This document shows, piece after piece, positions 1 to 7,632 of a stretch of DNA of 64,000 nucleotides. How positions within the stretch are numbered: the first letter of the stretch is position 1; every line of letters starts with the position of its first letter. The notes beneath the pieces were generated by a model. That model made no database searches. It was not told the DNA's origin and saw nothing but the letters and a program-made list of their open reading frames with translations. The stretch lies in NCBI RefSeq assembly GCF_002563715.1, contig NZ_PDJJ01000001.1, positions 2,728,001-2,792,000 on the forward strand, given 5' to 3'. The DNA comes from Isoptericola jiangsuensis (GTDB lineage Bacteria > Actinomycetota > Actinomycetes > Actinomycetales > Cellulomonadaceae). A program made the position numbers and the translations under genes.

Positions 1-163
1 CGTTCTGCGGCAAGACGCCGTAGCTCTGCGACGGCGTGAGGTGGACGTCGTCGGGGCCGCTCTTCTCGCGGCGTTCGATGAACGCACCCTTCGCCGGGAC
101 GACCCTCCATCCAGCGGGCACGGTCGCTGGCCACTTGAGACCTGTTGGCCGAAGGTCTCTCAC
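1..163 (-). CDS. hsdS: Type I restriction specificity subunit HsdS, N-terminal fragment (runs off window)
   Basis: The minus strand reads from a GTG at 163 to the window edge without a stop, giving 54 residues beginning MRDLRPTGLKWPATVPAGW and continuing through an ERREKSGPDD stretch and TPSQSYGVLPQ. This W-x-x-x-(V/I)P-x-GW opening is typical of the first target-recognition domain of HsdS proteins, which select the DNA sequence for type I restriction-modification complexes. The GTG overlaps the hsdM stop codon as GTGA, so the two genes are translationally coupled. The rest of hsdS, and hsdR if present, lie left of the window. No independent start context is needed because of the overlap. Confidence 0.8.
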   Translation of the reverse strand, partial: MRDLRPTGLKWPATVPAGWRVVPAKGAFIERREKSGPDDVHLTPSQSYGVLPQN

Positions 164-2145
164 TGTTCGACCTCTCGGAGGAGGCTGAGGATTCGAGCCA
201 CGGAGGCTTCGAGGTCGGCGTCGATCTCGGCGAGCGGGCGCGGGGGCACGTACTCATAGAAGTGCCGGGTGAACGGGATCTCGTAGCCGACCTTGGTCTT
301 GCTCCAGTCGATCCAGGCGTCGGGCACGTGGGGTGCGACCTCTTCGTCGAAGTAGGCCTGGATGGTGGTCTTCTCAGCGTCGTGGGTCTTGGGGTTGTCG
401 CCCCAGCCGAAGGGGACGATCTCGGTATCTCGCAGGCTGGTGTCGGGCTCTGGGCGGCCCTTGGTGTCGGTGCAGATGTCGGCGGTCTCGTCGCGCTCGC
501 CGAGCGCGGTCCACAGGGCCTTGCGCTGCGGCGTCGACAACGCGACACTGTGGGAGCCGAGGTGCTTGCCGACGTCGCGCAGGAACTCCTCGCGGTTCAG
601 GTACAGCCTGTCGCCGAACGAGCCGAGCGCCTCGACGAGGCCGTCGACCTTGGCCAGTGGTTTCGACGCCGACAAGTTCTCGAGCCGCTCGGGGGTGACC
701 TGGAAACTGAGCCGCAACGAGCGCTCGACGGTGACGGACCAGTAGGCGAAGTCGAGGTTGTCGAACGCCTTGGACCGCGGACCGCCATCGGCGGCGTCGG
801 AGGGTGCGGCGTCGAACTGATCGTAGGCGCGGACGATCTGCTCGCGGTCCCTGACGCTGATCTCCACACGCTTGGAGCCGAGGGACTTGCGCATCTTGGT
901 GCCGAGCTTGGTCGCGTCGATGAGCTGGACCTTGCCGCGCCGTTCGGGCTGCTTGGTGTTGTCCAGGATCCACAGGTAGGTAGCAATGCCGGTGTTGTAG
1001 AACATGTCGTTCGGCAACGCGACGATCGCGTCGATGAGGTCGTTCTCCAGCAGGTGCCCCCGAATCTCGGACGGACCGGAGCCGGCGCCGCCGTTGAACA
1101 GTGGGGAGCCGTTGAGCACGATACCGCCGCGACCGCCGTTGCCCCGCGCGTCGGCCGGGCGCAGCTTCGCGAGGAGGTGCAACAGGAACAGCATCGAACC
1201 GTCGCCCACGGAGGGCAGACCTGGGGCGAAGCGGCCGGCGGTGCCGCGGGCGGCCTCGGCGCGCACAGCCTTCTCCGACGCCTTCCAGTCCACGCCGTAG
1301 GGCGGGTTGGAGAGGACGAAGTCGAAGGTCTCGCCCGCGAACAGGTCCTCGGCGAGGGTGTCGCCCATGCGGACGTTGGCGATGTCCTGGCCCTTGATGA
1401 GCATGTCGGACTTGGCGATCGCGTAGGACGACGGGTTGATCTCCTGCGCGTACAGCGCGAGATTCGCCTTGGGGTTGAGGTCGCGCAGGTGCTCCTCGGC
1501 GACGGAGAGCATGCCGCCGGTGCCAGCTGCCGGGTCGTACACGCTGCGGGTGATGCCGGGCGCTGCGAGGGCGTCGGTGTCCTCGGCGAAGACGAGATCC
1601 ACGAGCAGCCGGATGGCGTCGCGTGGAGTGTAAAAGTCTCCGGCCTCGGCGTTGGAGGCTTCGAAGTCCTTGAAGATCAGGTGCTCGAACAGGTCGCCCA
1701 TGCCCGCGTTGGACACATTGCCGGTGGACAGGTCGACCTTCGCGAAACCTTGGGTGACGGGGATGAGCCGGTCAGCAGCGTCGAGGTGGTGGATGCGTGC
1801 CTCGAAGTCGAAGTGCTTGAACACGTCGACTTCGGTGGAGAACCCGTTGACGTAGTCGATCAGATTGGCCGCGAGGTTGTCTGGATCCTCGAGGGCCGTG
1901 GCGAGGGTGTACTTCGAGGAGTTGTAGAACGGCAGCCCTGTGGCTCGGCGCACGAGGGCTCGGCGCATTGTCGGGTCCTCGGACTTCGCCACGGCTGCGG
2001 CCATCGCCTCCCGCTGCGGGGCCATCACGCACTCCATGCGCCGCAGGATCGTGAACGGCAGGATCACCGTGCCGTACTGGTGCGGCTTGAACGGGCCGCG
2101 CAACAGGTCCGCGATCGACCACACGAAGTTGCTCAACTGGCTCAA
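160..2145 (-). CDS. hsdM: Type I restriction-modification DNA methyltransferase subunit HsdM
   Basis: A 661-residue N6-adenine methyltransferase that would form the modification core of a type I system with HsdS. The N-terminal helical HsdM domain begins MSQLSNFVWSIADLLRG. The SAM-binding motif DPAAGTGG is at about 204-211 and the catalytic NPPYG at 280-284, with AGDFYTPR before them. The open frame extends much further upstream, but TTG at 2145 is chosen: an AAGGAG Shine-Dalgarno sits 8 nt before it, and family members begin exactly at this (L/I)SNFIWSIADLLRG stretch. Upstream translation is low-complexity Arg/Pro/His. The stop overlaps hsdS by 4 nt. A complete IS lies about 330 bp upstream, transcribed in the same direction, so expression may depend on read-through or a rebuilt promoter. 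Confidence 0.92.
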   Translation of the reverse strand: MSQLSNFVWSIADLLRGPFKPHQYGTVILPFTILRRMECVMAPQREAMAAAVAKSEDPTMRRALVRRATGLPFYNSSKYTLATALEDPDNLAANLIDYVNGFSTEVDVFKHFDFEARIHHLDAADRLIPVTQGFAKVDLSTGNVSNAGMGDLFEHLIFKDFEASNAEAGDFYTPRDAIRLLVDLVFAEDTDALAAPGITRSVYDPAAGTGGMLSVAEEHLRDLNPKANLALYAQEINPSSYAIAKSDMLIKGQDIANVRMGDTLAEDLFAGETFDFVLSNPPYGVDWKASEKAVRAEAARGTAGRFAPGLPSVGDGSMLFLLHLLAKLRPADARGNGGRGGIVLNGSPLFNGGAGSGPSEIRGHLLENDLIDAIVALPNDMFYNTGIATYLWILDNTKQPERRGKVQLIDATKLGTKMRKSLGSKRVEISVRDREQIVRAYDQFDAAPSDAADGGPRSKAFDNLDFAYWSVTVERSLRLSFQVTPERLENLSASKPLAKVDGLVEALGSFGDRLYLNREEFLRDVGKHLGSHSVALSTPQRKALWTALGERDETADICTDTKGRPEPDTSLRDTEIVPFGWGDNPKTHDAEKTTIQAYFDEEVAPHVPDAWIDWSKTKVGYEIPFTRHFYEYVPPRPLAEIDADLEASVARILSLLREVEQ

Positions 2146-2469
2146 CGACGTAACTCCTTCGGCCCACCCGCGCGGGCAACAGTGCTCTTCGGCGACGGGC
2201 GCACGCCTGTCACTCGCGGCACGAGGCCGCAGCAAGGAACTTACCCGGGGCGACCGGCATCGGTGCAGGTGGCGCGCGAACGCGTGGGTGAAACTGGCCG
2301 CGATGCCGTGAAGGTGATCGACCGGAGGCGCGCGATGTCCCTCATCCCAGCCGATGCGTACTGCGCCGTCGGGTAGACGGTCGATCTCGGGTTGGTCATT
2401 TTGGATGCGACCGCATGGTCGCCCTTTCCCGAGAGTAGGGCGGGGCCGCGCACGGCGCTGGCGACAGCC
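2146..2469. other. Non-coding stretch between hsdM and the insertion sequence
   Basis: About 320 bp with open frames only because of high GC. The hsdM frame stays open through it, but the translation is Arg/Pro/His-rich without recognisable motifs, and the only good ribosome-binding site is the AAGGAG serving the TTG at 2145. It presumably holds the original 5' region of hsdM. I could not pick a convincing -35/-10 pair. Confidence 0.4.
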
Positions 2470-2477
2470 GCCCTCCT
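2470..2477. repeat. Left copy of 8-bp target site duplication (GCCCTCCT)
   Basis: Identical to 3876-3883 on the other side of the insertion sequence; removing the element and one copy restores the empty site. Confidence 0.9.
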
Positions 2478-3875
2478 GGGTCTGTCCAGTTTTCGGTGTA
2501 ACTGGGTGTTTTGAAAGGGTCAGCGGCGGTGCGCGCTGAGGCGCCCGTCGAAGGTGATGTCGAACGCGTTCAGGGCCTGCTTCCACCGCATGGTCCACCT
2601 GGCCCTGCCGGTCCCGGTCGGGTCGAGGGCCATCACGGCGAGGTAGATGCACTTGAGCGCGGCCTGCTCGTTGGGGAAGTGGCCGCGGGCCCGGACCGCC
2701 TTACGGATCCGGGCGTTGACGGACTCGATCGCGTTGGTCGTGCAGATGATCCGGCGGATCTCGCGGTCGAACGCGAGGAACGGCACGAACTCGGCCCACG
2801 CGTTGCGCCACAGCCGCACGATCGCGGGATAGGTGTCTTGCCAGGCCTCAACGAAGTCCTCGAACCTGGCCTCGGCCTCGGCGAGGGTCGCGGCCTGGTA
2901 GACGGGCTTCAGGGCGCGGGAGATCGCGTCCCAGTGCGCTCGGGAGGCGTACCGGAAGCTGTTGCGCATCAGGTGCACGATGCAGGTCTGCACGATCGTG
3001 TCCGTCCAGACGGTGTTCACCGAGTCAGGCAGCCCCTTGAGGCCGTCGCACACCACCATCAAGATGTCTTCGACCCCGCGGTTCTTGATCTCGGTCAAGA
3101 CCTGGAGCCAGTACTTCGCACCCTCGCCCCCGTCGCCGGCCCACAATCCGAGGATGTCGCGGTTCCCGTCGACGGTCACGGCCAGGGCGACGTAGATGGG
3201 CCGGTTGGCGACCTGCCCGTCGCGAACCTTGACGTGGATGCAGTCGATGAACACCACCGGGTAGACCGGGTCCAACGGACGAGACTGCCACTCGGCCATG
3301 CCGTCCAAGACCTTGTCCGTGATCGTCGAGATCGTCGTCTTGGACACCTCGGACCCGTACACGTCTGCCAGGTGCGCCGAGATGTCACCGTGGGTCATCC
3401 CCCGCGCCGACAACGACAGCACGATGTCCTCGATACTGCCCAGCCGGCGCTGACGCTTGCGAACCACCGCAGGCTCGAACGTCCCCGCCCGATCCCGAGG
3501 CACCTCGATCTGCACCGGGCCGCCCTTGGTCAGCACCGTCTTGGCCCGGGTGCCGTTCCGGGCATTGCCGTCCCTCGATGCGCCCTTCTCGTGCTTGTCG
3601 TAGCCCAGGTGCGCGGTGATCTCACCCTCGAGCGCGGACTCCAGCACCAGCTTCGTCAGCTGAGCCAGCAGCCCGTTCTCCCCGTTGATGCCCAGCCCGG
3701 ACGCCTGAGCGTCATCGACCAGAGCGGCGATCAACGCCTTGTCCAACTGCGGCGCCTGCGGCGTCCTCGTCACCGAGTCCTGCTCCTCCACCACGACCGC
3801 TCCCGCGGTCGTCTCCACCTGCATGTTCAACGCGTTCCTCCTGGTCAGGAGTTACACCGAAAACCGTACAGACCC
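2478..3875 (-). mobile_element. Complete IS256-family insertion sequence with 26-bp terminal inverted repeats and 8-bp target duplication
   Basis: A 1,398-bp element. The left end (2478-2503) and the reverse complement of the right end (3850-3875) match over 26 bp with two differences; both start GGGTCTGT and share TTTTCGGTGTAACT. The flanks GCCCTCCT at 2470-2477 and 3876-3883 are a perfect 8-bp direct repeat, as expected for IS256-family target duplication. The single gene inside is an intact transposase. Perfect ends, duplication and reading frame argue for a recent and probably still active insertion. It separates hsdM from the excisionase-like gene. Confidence 0.95.
2520..3830 (-). CDS. 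IS256-family (mutator-type) transposase
   Basis: A 436-residue DDE transposase of the transposase_mut family, typical length about 400-430. The N-terminal part carries the LTxxxLExALExEITxHLGY stretch typical of the family. The catalytic triad is visible in order as FIDCIHVKVRDG (D), VVCDGLKGLP (D) and TTNAIESVNARIRK (E). The C/D(2)H-like stretch CIVHLMRNS follows the second D. No internal stop or frameshift is present. It is the only gene of the element and begins 20 bp inside the right terminal repeat. It can be transcribed toward hsdM. The next in-frame ATG is only two codons on, so start choice makes little difference. Confidence 0.95.
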   Translation of the reverse strand: MNMQVETTAGAVVVEEQDSVTRTPQAPQLDKALIAALVDDAQASGLGINGENGLLAQLTKLVLESALEGEITAHLGYDKHEKGASRDGNARNGTRAKTVLTKGGPVQIEVPRDRAGTFEPAVVRKRQRRLGSIEDIVLSLSARGMTHGDISAHLADVYGSEVSKTTISTITDKVLDGMAEWQSRPLDPVYPVVFIDCIHVKVRDGQVANRPIYVALAVTVDGNRDILGLWAGDGGEGAKYWLQVLTEIKNRGVEDILMVVCDGLKGLPDSVNTVWTDTIVQTCIVHLMRNSFRYASRAHWDAISRALKPVYQAATLAEAEARFEDFVEAWQDTYPAIVRLWRNAWAEFVPFLAFDREIRRIICTTNAIESVNARIRKAVRARGHFPNEQAALKCIYLAVMALDPTGTGRARWTMRWKQALNAFDITFDGRLSAHRR

Positions 3876-3883
3876 GCCCTCCT
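3876..3883. repeat. Right copy of 8-bp target site duplication (GCCCTCCT)
   Basis: Identical to 2470-2477 and directly abuts the right terminal inverted repeat. Confidence 0.9.
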
Positions 3884-4020
3884 TGCCAGAGACGAGTGGC
3901 TGGGACTGCTGCAGGGCTGGTTGACACTTCATCTGTCCGATGAGGAAGTGCGAAAGAGCCACTGATCGAACAGACCCATGTGAGGTGCACGGTTGACACC
4001 ATTGCGGTTCGCGACGAGTC

Positions 4021-4329
4021 TCACGCCTCGTCATAGGGGATGAGGAGCGCGTCGCGGACCTCGCCGAGGTTCACGCGAATGGCCCGGCCACCGCCGAGCC
4101 GGTACGCCGGCAGCACATGCGCGGCGATGCGGCGTCGGAGCGTCTTTACCGACACCCCGACGAGCTCGGCGGCGACGACGAGGGAGACGAAGTGGCCGTC
4201 GGTCGGAGCCTTCTTGGCGGTGGGACGCCCTTGACGCCGGGCGTTGCCGTAGCTCGACGCGGCTCGCGGACCGGACTTCGACGCGCCCCGCTCGCCGGTG
4301 CGGTCGCGGGCTTCCTGCTGTGCGTTCAT
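4021..4329 (-). CDS. Excisionase-like helix-turn-helix DNA-binding protein
   Basis: A 102-residue protein. The C-terminal half (VSLVVAAELVGVSVKTLRRR, then a LPAYRLGGGRAIRVN wing and a short GEVRDALL tail) is a winged helix of the excisionase/MerR-like type found in recombination directionality factors and phage or ICE regulators. The N-terminal 50 residues are charged, Arg/Lys/Gly-rich and probably disordered. ATG at 4329 is chosen because GAGGAG lies 7 nt upstream; the open frame extends 18 codons further without a ribosome-binding site. Its place in the same island as the tyrosine recombinase at 6111-7403, same strand, suggests a role in excision or island regulation. This is inference, because it is separated from the integrase by about 1.8 kb. 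Confidence 0.7.
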   Translation of the reverse strand: MNAQQEARDRTGERGASKSGPRAASSYGNARRQGRPTAKKAPTDGHFVSLVVAAELVGVSVKTLRRRIAAHVLPAYRLGGGRAIRVNLGEVRDALLIPYDEA

Positions 4330-4435
4330 CGGAGTCTCCTCGGTGACGGCGGTGCCCATCGACGGTCGCTGGTCACCAAGCACATCGCCGGAGAAACACT
4401 CAGGCCCACGCCGATATCGACAGGGGCGTACTCAC

Positions 4436-4555
4436 CTACTGCGCGTGATCGATCTGGACGATCCACTCGTTGACTGCTGCGACGGCATCGTGGAGCGAGA
4501 TCGACAGGTCGGCGTCCCGAGTCTGCCGCCGCGTAATCGCGCGCCCAGTGTTCAT
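4436..4555 (-). pseudogene. Short ORF, possibly the 3' remnant of a frameshifted small gene
   Basis: From ATG 4555 a 39-residue frame ends at a TAG at 4436-4438. The tail DADLSISLHDAVAAVNEWIV looks like genuine protein (amphipathic, not Arg/Pro-rich). The frame closes immediately upstream, while a second minus-strand frame just upstream (roughly 4560-4710) also reads sensibly, for example LADIRPAAVAVLETRAQDAR. The simplest reading is one small gene of about 90-100 residues broken by a frameshift near 4540-4560. A free-standing small ORF is the alternative. There is no good ribosome-binding site at 4555 and no family match that I recognise. Confidence 0.3.
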
Positions 4556-4805
4556 GAGCAGTCACGGTCGGCGGCCAAACACGCTCAGTGCGGCCCAGCG
4601 CACGCGCATCCTGAGCGCGCGTCTCCAGTACCGCCACTGCGGCCGGACGAATGTCGGCCAGGGTCGCTTCGCCGTCCGCGTTGAAGCAGGAACCGCAGGA
4701 GCACGAGATCGACGACGTCTCGCGACCGGTGCATCCGGGGGATCGCGCGGATGATGAACGCATTCCGAGCCAGAAGTTGTCGGTTGCCTTCGATACGGTG
4801 CGTAC

Positions 4806-5762
4806 ATGGCTGACGAATGGGACATTGCGACGGGCACCATCACGACACGAAGTGAGGTGTCAGCGCGTTTCGGTGGGTCGATCCAAGGTGGCATCGAGCC
4901 TTCCGCCAGGACTCCAAACATCATGGTCTACTCCGACCCCGCGGTCGGGCGCCGCCATGGATACAACTTCGACGGCTTTGCTGCAGACGGCGCCTTTTAC
5001 TACACCGGTGAGGGTCAGACCGGTGACCAGCGCGAGAGTTCGCGGGGAAATCAGGCGATCATCAAGCACGCGCAGGACGGCCGGGCGCTCCGGGTGTTCG
5101 ATGCACTCTCTACACCTGCCGGCATGAGGGGCGGGAAGCGCCAGCGATACCTGGGCGAGTTTCGACTCGATCCCCGCAACCCGTTCCGACGCGAGGACGT
5201 CCACAGCAACGGTCAGCTACGGACCGTGCTCGTCTTTCGCCTCATCCCGCTATCTGCTGAAGATCCCGAATCCGGTGTCGTCCTCGCTGACGTGCCAGAC
5301 ACGCGACTGTTGCAGGAGTTCGTGCCCGCTGAGAGCAACGAAGTGCGAGCGTTCGACGTCAAGGCTAGAGAGGCGGGGGTTGCCGAACGTCGGGAAGCCG
5401 AGCTGATGGCTGAGCTTGAGGCGATCCTCGGCAAGCGAGGACACGAAGTGGGTCGCCTACGGCTTCATGTGCCCAAGTCGAGCACACGCCTCCTCACCGA
5501 TACCTACGATGCCACGGCACGCGTCTTGTATGAAGCAAAGGCCACCGGGGCTCGTGTTGCCGTACGGCAGGCGATAGGGCAGCTTCTCGACTACAGGCGC
5601 TTCGCCGAGCAGCCGGTCACCTGCACGGTCGTCCTTCCCGCAGCACCCGCGACGGATCTCGTCGAGCTCGTGCACGACGTCGGATTCGAACTGGTCGTCC
5701 GGGGGCGAAGCGGCAATCTCGTCCGGGTCGCCCCGAACGGCGTCGAATCCGACCTGAGGTAG
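4806..5762 (+). CDS. Putative modification-dependent restriction endonuclease: SRA-like domain plus PD-(D/E)XK nuclease
   Basis: A 318-residue two-domain protein. Residues about 12-160, with HGYNFDGF, AFYYTGEGQTGDQ, GNQAI and ALRVFDA, resemble the SRA-like modified-base-binding domain described for ScoMcrA-type type IV enzymes. Residues about 210-315 look like a PD-(D/E)XK nuclease: TDTYDATARVLYEAK supplies D235 and E243-x-K245, followed by QAIGQLLDYRR with Q259. I infer binding and cutting of methylated or otherwise modified DNA; no activity is shown by sequence alone. ATG 4806 has no Shine-Dalgarno, but TACGGT lies 6 nt upstream, consistent with a leaderless transcript. It sits in the island between the HTH gene and the integrase, on the opposite strand to hsdMS. 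Confidence 0.7.
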   Translation: MADEWDIATGTITTRSEVSARFGGSIQGGIEPSARTPNIMVYSDPAVGRRHGYNFDGFAADGAFYYTGEGQTGDQRESSRGNQAIIKHAQDGRALRVFDALSTPAGMRGGKRQRYLGEFRLDPRNPFRREDVHSNGQLRTVLVFRLIPLSAEDPESGVVLADVPDTRLLQEFVPAESNEVRAFDVKAREAGVAERREAELMAELEAILGKRGHEVGRLRLHVPKSSTRLLTDTYDATARVLYEAKATGARVAVRQAIGQLLDYRRFAEQPVTCTVVLPAAPATDLVELVHDVGFELVVRGRSGNLVRVAPNGVESDLR

Positions 5763-6110
5763 GTCGTCGATGCCGTGCAGATCAAGCTTCCTGCGCTGGG
5801 AGGCGGTGCGTGCCAACGTGACCCCGTTCAGCTGGGTCGTGGAGAGCGCAGGCGCGGACCATCGGGGCGCGGGCCCCGACCTTGTAGTGCTCGTTGTTGG
5901 CGCATAGCAGATAGGGCCCTCGATAAATGCCACAAGACAGGAAGCCGCCCACCACGAGCGACGAGTCAAGTTCCTACCACTAGCGGGGGCGTTTTGCCGC
6001 CCGCCCTTGTCCAGGGTCGTGCCTGCTCCGGCAGTACACGTCAGAATACTGCCATTTCGGTAAGGTTTTGACACCGCATGACTGAGGCCTCGATTCTCCT
6101 CCGCTGCGCG
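5763..6110. other. Intergenic region between SRA nuclease and integrase, no gene seen
   Basis: About 350 bp without a convincing coding frame. A small hairpin at 5983-6004 (GCGGGGGC, loop GTTTT, GCC-G-CCCGC) could act as a weak terminator between the two convergent genes. I see no tRNA fragment or obvious attachment-site core. It is slightly less GC-rich than the surrounding chromosome. Confidence 0.4.
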
Positions 6111-7403
6111 TCAACGCTCGGCGAAGGCACGCGCCAGCTCGTCGTCGACACTTGCGCTCATGCGGGCGGCGAGCTCGATGTCGCGAGCCATCGTCGCCTT
6201 CTGGTAGCGCAGCACGACCTTGATGTCGGCGTGGCCGCCGCGGCGCATGAGCTCGGCGAGCGTCGCGCCCTCCTGCGCGAAACGCGTCAGGCCGGTGTGC
6301 CGCAGGTCGTGGAACCGGTAGTTCTGCGGCAGCCCGGTCACGGCGACTCGATGCTGGGCCCAGATCGTGTTCCACCGCGATGCCGCCATGTGCACCGAGC
6401 CTTTGACCCGGGTCGGGACGACCGGCGATGACGGGGCCGATCCCACACGCTCGTCGATCTGTTCGCGCAGGCGGTCGATCATCAACGGCGGCACCGCCAT
6501 TGAGCGCACGCCCATCTCGGACTTGGGTTCGGTGAGTGTCCCCGTCGAGCCGTTCTTCTGTCGCCGCACGTGCAGCGTCGCCGCGGTGCGGTCGTGGTTC
6601 CACACGATGTCGCGGCGCTGGAGCCCGAGCACCTCGCCGCGGCGCAGCTGGCACCACGCGGCGAGCAGCACGGCGATGCTCCACGGCTGCGGGATCGCCG
6701 AGTAGAGCGCTTCGACCTGGGTGGGCGTGGCGACGTCGTCCTCGGGCGCGTGGTCCTGGTCGTGGCGCACGGACTTGCGCTGCGGCGTGGCGACGTCGGG
6801 CATCGCGGCGAGCACGCCGTCGCGCACTGCGGCGCGCAGGATCATCTTGAGCACGTCGATCGCGTCGCCGGCGATGCCGTTGTGGGTCGTGCCGGGACGC
6901 AGCCGTGACGGGATCGCAACGAGGTCCCGCGTCAGGTCCCGGACGGCGGCGGTGTCGATCTCACGCACCAGCGTGTCCCCGAGCGGCTCGCGCAGGTAGT
7001 TGTTCACCCGGCCCCGGTACATCATCACCGTGGCGGGCTTGCGCAGCCTGCCGCCCTTGCCGGGCTCGGTCGCGATGCGCTCCAGCCACCGGTCGGCGTA
7101 GTCGGCGAAGGTGACGTCGCGTGCGGCGGCCTCGGCCTCCTCGCGTGCCCGCCGGGCCACGGCGTCGGCGGGTGGCTCCCACTCCCCGCGGGCGATCGAG
7201 TCGTGGACGCGGTTGAGCCAGGCGCGCGCGTCGCTCTTCGTCAGGAAGGTCAGCGGGCGGTCGTCCTCAGTCCGCGCCGATAGCAGCGTCCCGTCGGGAG
7301 CCGGGTACCGCGCCTGCCACCGCTTGGAGGGGAGCTTGCGCAGCCGGCCCCACGCCTCGCGGCGCCCCGCCGTCGTCCGCTGGGCCATCGTCGCCTCGAC
7401 CAT
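6111..7403 (-). CDS. Tyrosine recombinase / integrase of an integrative element
   Basis: A 430-residue phage- or ICE-type integrase. An AP2-like arm-binding N-terminus (WQARYPAPDG, about 25-37) is followed by an SAM-like core-binding domain (VTFADYADRW at about 97-106) and a C-terminal catalytic domain. Catalytic residues are all present: R254 in LRRGE, a beta-hairpin K294, H365-x-x-R368 in HDLRHTG, H391 in GGHAD and the nucleophile Y400 in LRYQKA. ATG 7403 is chosen because GGGAGG lies about 7 nt upstream; a longer frame to 7535 lacks a ribosome-binding site. It probably mobilised the island holding the nuclease and perhaps the hsd locus. No flanking attachment repeats could be recognised. 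Confidence 0.92.
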   Translation of the reverse strand: MVEATMAQRTTAGRREAWGRLRKLPSKRWQARYPAPDGTLLSARTEDDRPLTFLTKSDARAWLNRVHDSIARGEWEPPADAVARRAREEAEAAARDVTFADYADRWLERIATEPGKGGRLRKPATVMMYRGRVNNYLREPLGDTLVREIDTAAVRDLTRDLVAIPSRLRPGTTHNGIAGDAIDVLKMILRAAVRDGVLAAMPDVATPQRKSVRHDQDHAPEDDVATPTQVEALYSAIPQPWSIAVLLAAWCQLRRGEVLGLQRRDIVWNHDRTAATLHVRRQKNGSTGTLTEPKSEMGVRSMAVPPLMIDRLREQIDERVGSAPSSPVVPTRVKGSVHMAASRWNTIWAQHRVAVTGLPQNYRFHDLRHTGLTRFAQEGATLAELMRRGGHADIKVVLRYQKATMARDIELAARMSASVDDELARAFAER

Positions 7404-7554
7404 GAGTGCCCCTCCCCCGAGCCCTTCGTTTGGCCCCGGACGAGATGGGGCACGACACGACGATACGCGCCGTCGTGCCCCCTGCGTGCCCCCCAGAATG
7501 AACATTTCTGTCCTCGGCCGACCCCGGATGTCCACCCTGATCGAGGCGCAGAAA

Positions 7555-7593
7555 GAGGCCTTGACCTGCGGCGATACCGCAGATCAAGGCCTC
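7555..7593 (-). terminator. Strong hairpin downstream of lpdA
   Basis: GAGGCCTTGA at 7555-7564 pairs perfectly with TCAAGGCCTC at 7584-7593, and CTGCGG/CCGCAG pair inside. It lies 40 bp after the lpdA stop and upstream of the integrase, so it separates chromosome from island transcription. Confidence 0.75.
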
Positions 7594-7632
7594 TCAGCAG
7601 GACGGACGAACCTGTCCGTTTTGTCCCTGGTC

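Noticed and set aside
2146-2652. N-terminal extension of HsdM upstream of 2145, even continuing through the IS end
   Set aside because: The frame is open only from high GC. AAGGAG plus TTG at 2145 and the usual HsdM N-terminus mark the start; upstream residues are low complexity.
3852-4034. Possible gene interrupted by the insertion sequence (open frame joins across the empty site on the minus strand)
   Set aside because: Removing the element does keep a frame open into hsdM, but neither side shows protein-like composition or a ribosome-binding site.
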